Shown here in pieces: positions 57,401-64,000 of a DNA stretch of 64,000 nucleotides. A program made the position numbers and the translations under genes. Source of the DNA: Stenocarpella maydis (lineage: Eukaryota > Ascomycota > Sordariomycetes > Diaporthales > Diaporthaceae); contig NQMI01000002.1 of assembly GCA_002270565.1 (NCBI GenBank), positions 1,002,899-1,066,898 of the forward strand, read 5' to 3'. Within the stretch, counting starts at the first letter, position 1. Every line of letters starts with the position of its first letter. A model generated the notes under the pieces. That model had not been told where the DNA came from and made no database searches. It was given only the letters and a program-made list of their open reading frames with translations.

Positions 57401-57701
57401 GGAGGCTATTCGGCTGGACTTTGCAATGCGGCCGCCGAGACACGTCAAGATTTCGATTTCGAATAGCTCAGACTTTGAGCCTGATATTGTACTTGCGGAC
57501 GAAGACATCGCCATCACGAAGCCGTGGGTTCCGGGCTCGCCCGTGGTGAGATATGTTGGCAACATTAGCACCATCCAGCTTGCCGATGCAGTATGGAGTG
57601 GCGCATTTGCGAAGCTCGAAGTCACAGGATGCTGGGCAGATGACGGCGCCGGGGCAACGGTTGCTGAGTTTGAGCTACTGGCCGCAGATTTCCACGAATG
57701 A
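54476..57701 (+). CDS. GH65 acid-trehalase-like protein, secreted or vacuolar
   Basis: Three exons (54476-54675, 54769-55050, 55121-57701), 1020 residues. ATG 54476 gives a signal peptide (MPSMNLPALVLASACSLSIA). The junctions rebuild the family's N-terminal pattern: LPQSNGYFGLAQGSLG, NPRRTFATVTGFWG and TLSFKTGILTWSYVW. It aligns end to end with fungal Ath1/Atc1 acid trehalases: DVLDNQSALR, GGKIFWDADLF, RVAMDYYTVRTDPHGPAMTW and FLTGHGGLLQIFTAGFLGLR. Such enzymes split trehalose into two glucoses at the cell surface or in the vacuole. The proposed acid is Glu578 in ADADEYYMW; there the usual DPDE(F/Y)xNHVxNGA run is changed to DADEYYMWVADGS. So it may be a diverged, specialised or inactive member. 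Whether it belongs to the neighbouring PKS cluster is unknown. Confidence 0.88.
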
Positions 57702-58007
57702 TGGGACCGAGTATTGAGATCAGGCATGGCTGAGGTTTGGTGTCATATAGACTATTTGTATTCCTTGTGTTCCTCTACTAAGCCGGAACAGCAGTAATTG
57801 TGCTGATAGGACAGGAATCAGTAGGTATGGATTATAGGCAATTAAACTCGCGATGCATGCTTTCAACAATGACCTTTCTGTCTTCTGCAAAATAGTGTGG
57901 GCTCAGAAGCTTCGCACCAGAAGGTTTTGTGCCATATTGAATATGTCCTGGACGTGCCATAGTCACAGACACCAAAAACCGCAGTGAAAACCCCTGTGCT
58001 CGCCATT
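57702..58007. other. Convergent 3' flanks of GH65 and hydrolase genes
   Basis: About 300 bp; no element recognised. Confidence 0.4.
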
Positions 58008-59201
58008 CTACAGAGCTCTGTCCACCATTTTCCTGATCGCCCGGGCGATGGTCTTGTTCATATCAAGCCCCCGTGGGAAGTCGTGCCCGAAGACATGCCC
58101 AATGCGCTCCGCTTGGCTGGGTTCAGCAATGTCAAAAAGTTGCTGGCCGTATTCTGGGGCGTCCCCAATGCCGGTAATGTGCAACGAAGGCATGTCAAGA
58201 ACTTTGCCATCCCAGGCTTCGTCAAAAAACGTCATGTAGTGCGTTTTGTTCGCAAGGACCTGTGGGCGTGGGTTTTTTTTGTTCCCGTCAGTCGGTATTG
58301 TACACTCTAACAAGGCCTAATCTCGCTGTACGTACCTCTCGACCATTGGCAAGCCTCGCTGGCCGCGCTCTATCCAGGTGATCGGCCGGATCGGCTTTGA
58401 AGACGTTAAAGAGCATCTGCAGCTTTGGGGATTCTTCAATCGGCATATCCGTGACATCTTGCCCTTCCAACGGCATGATAAGAGGCGGCACGGCGCTGTT
58501 GATGAGCACCAGGAACTTGATCGGTAACTCTTGGAGTGTGGCGTACGGGTCCTCCATGAGGAGCCGGATGGCGATTTGAGCAGCCATTGATCCGCCTTGC
58601 CTAACTCAAGGCAGGCTTAGTTACGGAGACAAGCACACTGATCGTGCAGGTACTGGGTCCCTCTGATATATGGAGAGTTCTCGCGGACTTACGAGTATCC
58701 CAACAAACCATCGAATGGGCCATGTTCCTCTATGACCTGGCGCAGTTCGTTCTCGGTGGCCAGGATATCCTCGATATCCAACATATTGTAGAACCCATAC
58801 AGCTTAAGCCGCATATTAGCACGGTGACCGTTGACAACCCACTAGCTTTGAGGCCAGACCAAAGTAGGCACTTCAGAAGAGACCCAGAAAGGGTTCGGCG
58901 GCCTCGTGACCCAGGAGACAGAATGAAGGCCGTGAATACTTACATTTGATTTTGAAAAATCGACTGTATGCAGAGACCAGTTTCCCTCCAAGTGAGGCCA
59001 CCGGCCCTCCACAAATTCGAACTCATATTCGGGTTCTAGCTGGCTCCGTATGCCTGCCGTTTGCATCCGAAAGATCTAGAGGTACAAAAAAATATCAGTG
59101 AGTTGTTCTTGGTGTTGGGCTACATGACATCAAGCCGAATCAAAACTGCACACCTCCGTATTAGAACCCCTCCCGTGCAGGCATAGAATCCGTATAGGCA
59201 T
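58008..59201 (-). CDS. FSH1/LovG-type serine hydrolase (PKS-associated thioesterase candidate)
   Basis: Five exons (59201-59154, 59075-58944, 58802-58693, 58600-58336, 58259-58008), 268 residues. An alpha/beta hydrolase of the FSH1 (OVCA2-like) family, which includes LovG and CitA, the enzymes that release or edit polyketides on fungal PKSs. It starts MPIRILCLHGRGSNTEIF. The nucleophile Ser is in GYSQGGSMA (GxSxG, rebuilt across the exon 3/4 junction), preceded by EEHGPFDGLL. DMPSLHITGIGD should hold the acid Asp, and HVFGHDFPR the His, in the usual order. The exon 3 start (AAG acceptor, SKSN-LYGFYN) is the least certain junction. It is transcribed away from the PKS start 1.4 kb to the right, which supports a role as its trans-acting thioesterase (inference). 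Confidence 0.85.
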
Positions 59202-59407
59202 GACCGCGGATTTCCAAGTATGATTGATATTGGTGAAAGACTCGGTTGCTCTTTCAGACTATGGTTGCGAAGCTTTACCAAGGTATTGACGTCGGGAGCC
59301 TTTGAGCAGCTATGGCTGTCTGCAGATGCTGATCTATACTATAGTTGGTTTCGAAATCAATCCGCTCGGTCACAATTCCCCCGTAAATATATCTTGTACA
59401 TATCAAA

Positions 59408-59446
59408 GGAGCTGCGGCGGTCCCTTGGTACAGTCGTAAACGCTCA
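59408..59446 (-). repeat. Dispersed repeat, inverted partner of 48165-48202
   Basis: The reverse complement reads TGAGCGTTTACGACTGT...CCGCAGCTCC. It lies inside a 101-codon minus-strand ORF fragment (59403-59708) that reads NLIWLVSKAMSVYDC around the repeat, suggesting a gene fragment. Confidence 0.7.
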
Positions 59447-59739
59447 TGGCCTTGGAAACTAACCATATCAGGTTGGCAAAGCCGTACATGGCGCGAGTAG
59501 GGATGTTTCGAAATATGCCACATTTTCCTGTTTCCCCTGCAAGACTTGCCACTTTTTTTTGTCCCCCCTGTAAAGACATGAGTCGTAAGTCACGCGCGTG
59601 ACTTTTCTTCGCCCCGCGCCCACGTGCTTGACTTCTTTGTGGATTCAAAAAGCTATGAATAGAGGTTTTGGCCTGGTGGACCATAGGATGAGACCTGACC
59701 TGGTGCACATGTGGGGGCCGACCCGACCCGACTCAGAAC

Positions 59740-60110
59740 TCTGTTGATTTTAATTAAGAGCTAAAGACCTCGAATACCATACTTTTGAGCTTAACATTAA
59801 AGTTATTTCTACATCAATTAGATAATACAAATAAATTATATATTTCTATATATATATGTATATATATGTATAAAACTATTAATGGGTTTTTTTTTTAAAA
59901 AAAAATTATTTAAAGTAATAATAATTTTGATTTAGTATAATATTAAAATATTTAAATAAATTTAAATAATATAACATATAATTATTATATATCATAGTCA
60001 AACATACGTATTTAAAATAAAGTATGAATGTTAAATTTTATTTTCAGTTATTAAGGATAAATTAATATATGACTTGTATATCTAGAAGGGTAGCTATGTA
60101 GTAACCTTGG
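59740..60110. repeat. AT-rich tract
   Basis: TATATATGTATATATATGTATA and long A/T runs, including T12 and A10 blocks near 59886-59905. It is similar to the tract at 51.45-51.72 kb, so the P450-GH65-hydrolase genes sit between two AT-rich stretches. Confidence 0.75.
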
Positions 60111-60613
60111 AAGATTTGTTCAGACTGCTGGGAAGAAGTGCGTGTTGACATGGGGCTCCAGCCGTCGGGGTCTCGACCGCGCAGAGCCAGGTCGGAGGGT
60201 CTGACCTGGTCACTTAGTGTAGATATCGGATCCAGGGGGGTATAGGCCGATGAAACGGTCCATTTCGGGGTTTGGGATCAGCAGCACCCACCGCGGGGGG
60301 ACTCTCTCGGTAAGATTTGACCTCCGTACATTCGTGGAGACAGCTTGATTTCATGACGTCGAACAATTTGTAAAAGGGCCTTTTCTGCCGAGTCATGTCT
60401 AACCAACACCATTCCTGAGGATGCTGGTGGGTTTGTGTTGATATAGTGCCGGGCGAGTTTACACGAGGGATTATACTAAGTAGTTAGTGACTGGACATCT
60501 TGAGCCTGAGATGAACTTGTAGTTATCGATATTCTCTGGTGGCTCAACCCACTTACCTACCTACCTCCCCAATCCCCTGCGCAAGGATCCAAAATCACCT
60601 GTATTACGACACC

Positions 60614-63600
60614 ATGGGGTCCACCGTTCCCAATCTCGACGATGACATTGCCATCATTGGCATGGCCTGCCGCTTCCCCGGCGATGCCACCAGTCCCTCC
60701 AGACTGTGGGACCTGCTGATGGACGGCAGGTCGGCCTGGTCCGAGGTCCCAGCATCAAGATGGAACCACGAAGCACATTACCACCCGTCCCAGGAGCGCG
60801 CGGGGAGCAACATAGTGAAGGGCGGGCACTTCCTGCGCGACGGTGAGCAGAACGGAAAGCAGTTCGACGCGGCCTTCTTCAACATCACCCGCACAGAGGT
60901 GGAGACGATGGATCTCCAGCAACGGGTAGTCAGTATGTGTTGCCCAGCCCCAGCAGAGTGTGTAGTCGCGGGGCCGTAAGCACACGCACAAGACATGTAA
61001 ATCGTAGCAAAAGAGCTCACACCACAAAACCGCAGTGGAAAATGTCTATGAGGCAATGGAGAGCGCCGGCCTGCGGCTGGAGGACATGAGAGGCAGCAAC
61101 ACCAGCGTGTTCGCCGGCCAGTTCACCGACGACGTGCGCTCCATCCTGCAAGAGGATCCCGACTTGTCCGTGAAATACAAGCCGATCGGCACCAGCGCGG
61201 CCATCCTCGCGGCGCGGGTGAGCTGGTTCTACGACCTGAGGGGCGCCAGCTTCACGCTCGACACGGCATGCTCGAGCAGCATCGTGGCCCTGCACACGGG
61301 CGCCCAGGACCTGCGGGCTGGCCTCAGCGATATGGTACGTCCCCAAGATCCCGCCCCGGGTGTGTGAGGCGCGCACCTGAGCAACCACGGCGGTAGGTAC
61401 CTGGCACGCTGGACGAGGAGCCGCCCTGCTGACGCCCTTGGCTCCCGGACAGTCCATCATCACAGGGGTCAACATCATCGAGTCCCCCGAGTTCATGTTC
61501 CGCGCCAGCGGCCTCGGCATGGTGTCCCCGGACGGCAGGTGCTTCTCGCTCGACGCCCGCGCAAACGGCTACGGCCGCGGCGAGGGCGTGGGCGCGCTGA
61601 TCCTCAAGCGCGTGTCGGCGGCCATCCGCGACGGCAACGTGATCCGGGCCGTGATCCGCGGCACTGGCGTCAACTCGGACGGCCGCGGGACGGGCGGCAT
61701 CACGCTGCCCAGCAGGGCGGCCCAGGAGCGCCTCATGCGCGACGTGTACGCGCGCAACGGCCTGGACCTGGACCACACCGGCTTCCTCGAGGGCCACTTC
61801 ACCGGCACGCCGGCCGGCGACCCGATCGAGGCCAGCGCCATTGCGTCTGTGTTCCAGCGCGCGGGGCCCGGGGCCAAGAACAAGCCGCCGCTGTATATAG
61901 GCACCGGCAAGACCAACATCGGCCACCTGGAGGCGGCGTCGGGCATGGCGCAGGTGATCAAGACGGTCCTGGCGCTGGAGAGGGGCGTGATCCCGCCCAA
62001 CGCCAACTTTGAGAGGATCAACCCCAGGATACAGATGGACAGGTGGGGCCTCAAGCTGCCCCTGGCCCCAACACCATTCGAGGCAGGGCCTCTGGGCGTG
62101 CGGCGGGCGAGCATCAACAGCTTCGGCTTCGGGGGCACGAACGCCCACGTGGTGCTGGACGACGCGCGAAGCTATCTGGACAGCCTGGGCCCGGGCGAGA
62201 GCAGCCACCTACACGCAACCAGACCGAGCACGCCGGCACCTGCGGGCCGCAGCAGCAGGGACACGAGCTCGCAGGCCGCGCCGGGCCACAGGGTCTTCCT
62301 GTTCTCTGCCAACGACCAGGACGGCATCTCGCGGGTCCTGGCCAGCTACGCAGAGCACCTGCGGAGGCAGACGGGCGGCGACGGGACCTCAGCGGTGGAC
62401 GACACATACCTCTCCAGCCTCGCCACCACGCTCTCGGAGCGGCGCTCACGGCTGGCCTGGCGCCTCGCCGTCACCGCCGACTCGGCCACGTCCCTCATCG
62501 CCGCGCTCGCCGATCCCACCACCAGCGCCGGTGCCGTGCGCCCCGGCAAGGCCACCGCGCCCGCCGCGGCCTTCATCTTCACCGGCCAGGGCGCACAGTG
62601 GTTCGCCATGGGCCGCGAGCTGCTCGTCTACGACGTCTTCGGCGCGAGCGTCGCCGAGGCCGACAGGTTCATGGCCGGCACGCTCGGCAGCGGCTTCAGC
62701 GTGCTGGAGGAGCTCACGCGGCGCGAGGCGGACACCACCAGGGTCGACCAGCCCCTCTACTCGCAGACGCTATGCACCGTCCTCCAGGTCGCCCTGGTCG
62801 ACCTCCTGGCCAGCTGGAACCTGGCGCCCAGCCGCGTGGTTGGGCACTCGAGCGGTGAGATCGGGGCCGCGTACGCGGCGGGCGCTCTGGATCGCGAGTC
62901 GGCGTGGAAGGTCGCCTACTACCGTGGCGTCGTCAGCGCGAGGCCCCCCGCCGACGGCGTGCGCGGCGCCATGGCGGCCATCGGATGCACAGCGGACGAG
63001 GCGGCCCCCCTCATCGCCCAGGTCAACGAGAGGCTCGGCGACGGCGGAGAGCTGGTCATTGCCTGCTACAACTCGCCCCGCAGCCTCACCCTCTCGGGCG
63101 ACGAGGCCAGGGTCGACGCGCTGGTCGAGGCCGCGACCGGCAGGAAGCTCTTCGCGCGGAAGCTGCGCGTCGCCAGGGCGTACCACTCGCGCCACATGGC
63201 CCCCGTGTCGGACGAGTACCGCTCGCTGATGGGCACGCTCCGCGCCGCGGCCGGGAGGCCGGCGTCCGACGTGCAGGTCGTGTCCTCGGTCACGGGCGGT
63301 CCTATCGCCACGGCCGACATGACCACGGCCGACTACTGGGTGCGGAACCTCGTCTCGCCCGTCCGGTTCTCGCAGGCGCTCGTGGCCCTGTGCACCTCCA
63401 ACGTGGCCAAGAAGCAGCTCAAGGTTGGCGGCGGCGCCGAGCTGCCCGTGTCGCACCTGGTCGAGGTCGGCCCGCACGGCGCACTGCAGGCGGCTGCGCG
63501 CGACGCCGTGCTCGAGGACCCGAACTACAAGGCCCTGCGCTATGTCTCCATCCTGACCCGCGGCAAGCATGCGTGTGCCACCGCGCTGGGCGCAGTCGGT

Positions 63601-64000
63601 GCGCTGGCCGCGGCGGGCCTGCCGGTCGACCTGCCCAGGGTCAACCGCAGCGGCGGCAGCAAGGCCATGCTCGTGGACCTGCCGCCGTACCCCTTCCACC
63701 ACTCGAGGGAGACATACTCGTGGCTCGAGTCCCGCAGCAGCCGGGCCTGGCGGTTCCGCAAGCATGCCCGGCACGACATCCTCGGCGCCCCCGTGCGCGA
63801 CTGGGACCCGGACGCCCCGAGGTGGCGCAACCACCTCCGCGTGACCGAGGTCCCGTGGCTCCGGGACCACAGGGTTACGGACAGCACCGTCGTCGCCGGC
63901 GTGACGTACCTGGTGATGGCGATCGAGGCCGTGCGCCAGCTGTGCGGCGACAGGGGCGAGGTGCCGCTCGGCTTCAACCTGCGCGATGTGAGCATCTCGC
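60614..64000 (+). CDS. Highly reducing type I polyketide synthase, N-terminal part (KS-AT-start of DH)
   Basis: Three exons so far (60614-60932, 61036-61334, 61453 to the right edge), about 1055 residues, incomplete. ATG 60614 has a strong context (CACCATGG) and starts MGSTVPNLDDDIAIIGMACR. The KS domain carries Cys185 (DTACSSS), His321 (EGHFTGTPAGD) and the later KTNIGHLEAASG His. The AT domain has FTGQGAQW and the nucleophile Ser in VVGHSSGE, and YHSRHM; it is probably malonyl-specific as is usual for fungi. DH begins after DILGAPVRDWDP with WLRDHRVTDSTVVAG; the His is kept, but the HxxxGxxxxP motif reads H-RVT-D-STVV-A. No SAT domain precedes KS, and DH follows AT directly, so it is the reducing type. 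The rest (MT, ER, KR, ACP) lies outside the window. It is divergent from the LovG-type hydrolase. Confidence 0.95.

Larger units (their letters stand above)
59202..60613. other. Divergent hydrolase/PKS promoter region with AT tract
   Basis: 1.4 kb between two outward starts. It contains the inverted repeat copy at 59408-59446 and an AT-rich tract at 59740-60110 that separates the two promoters. No ORF of note. A shared regulator site cannot be named by eye. Confidence 0.5.

Noticed and set aside
61324..63870. Long minus-strand and alternate-frame ORFs across the PKS
   Set aside because: Shadows of the KS/AT coding frame; rich in Ala/Arg/Gly with no domain.
1..64000. CRISPR arrays, bacterial operons or ribosome-binding sites
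   Set aside because: No regularly spaced palindromic repeats; introns, nuclear tRNA intron and gene content show a eukaryotic genome.

Overview
The window is nuclear DNA of a filamentous ascomycete (Pezizomycotina, probably Sordariomycetes). Most genes have one to four short introns with GT..AG ends and CTAAC/CTGAC-type branch sites. Coding DNA is GC-rich, and one roughly 6 kb block of AT-rich DNA carries the decay pattern of repeat-induced point mutation (RIP). The gene set is fungal: GH43, NTA1-type amidases, Cbf5, Derlin, ArgJ-type acetyltransferase, P450, acid-trehalase-like GH65, an FSH1/LovG-type hydrolase and a reducing PKS.

Layout. 1-1306: 3'-incomplete kinase-like gene with a HeLo-like N-terminal region. 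3.5-5.1 kb: Zn2Cys6 regulator decayed by frameshifts, a stop codon and a lost splice donor. 5.2-11.5 kb: transposon graveyard in which two pogo-like DDE transposases and a Ty3/gypsy gag can still be read on the minus strand. 12-29 kb: housekeeping and cell-surface genes (beta-trefoil-like protein, two members of a Cys-rich single-pass membrane protein family, GH43, CBF5, a tRNA-Pro). 29-38 kb: two NTA1-type amidase paralogues on the same strand, one with a 0.7 kb-residue disordered tail, with a small secreted protein between them. 41-47.6 kb: third member of the Cys-rich membrane family, Derlin, and arginine-pathway ArgJ. 47.6-51.9 kb: gene-poor DNA with unreadable ORF fragments and an AT tract. 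52 kb to the right edge: P450, GH65, FSH1/LovG-type hydrolase and the first part of a highly reducing PKS (KS, AT, start of DH), which together look like the left part of a secondary-metabolite cluster.

How genes may work together. The hydrolase and the PKS are divergent across 1.4 kb, as expected for a PKS and its trans-acting thioesterase; P450 and GH65 are possible partners, with GH65 the least certain. Derlin and ArgJ share a divergent promoter region but act in unrelated processes (ER quality control and mitochondrial arginine synthesis). The three Cys-rich membrane genes share domain order, and two share both intron positions and phases, so they are real paralogues dispersed over 29 kb. 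Exon coordinates were derived by hand from reading-frame continuity and splice signals; every multi-exon gene called with confidence closes to a whole number of codons.
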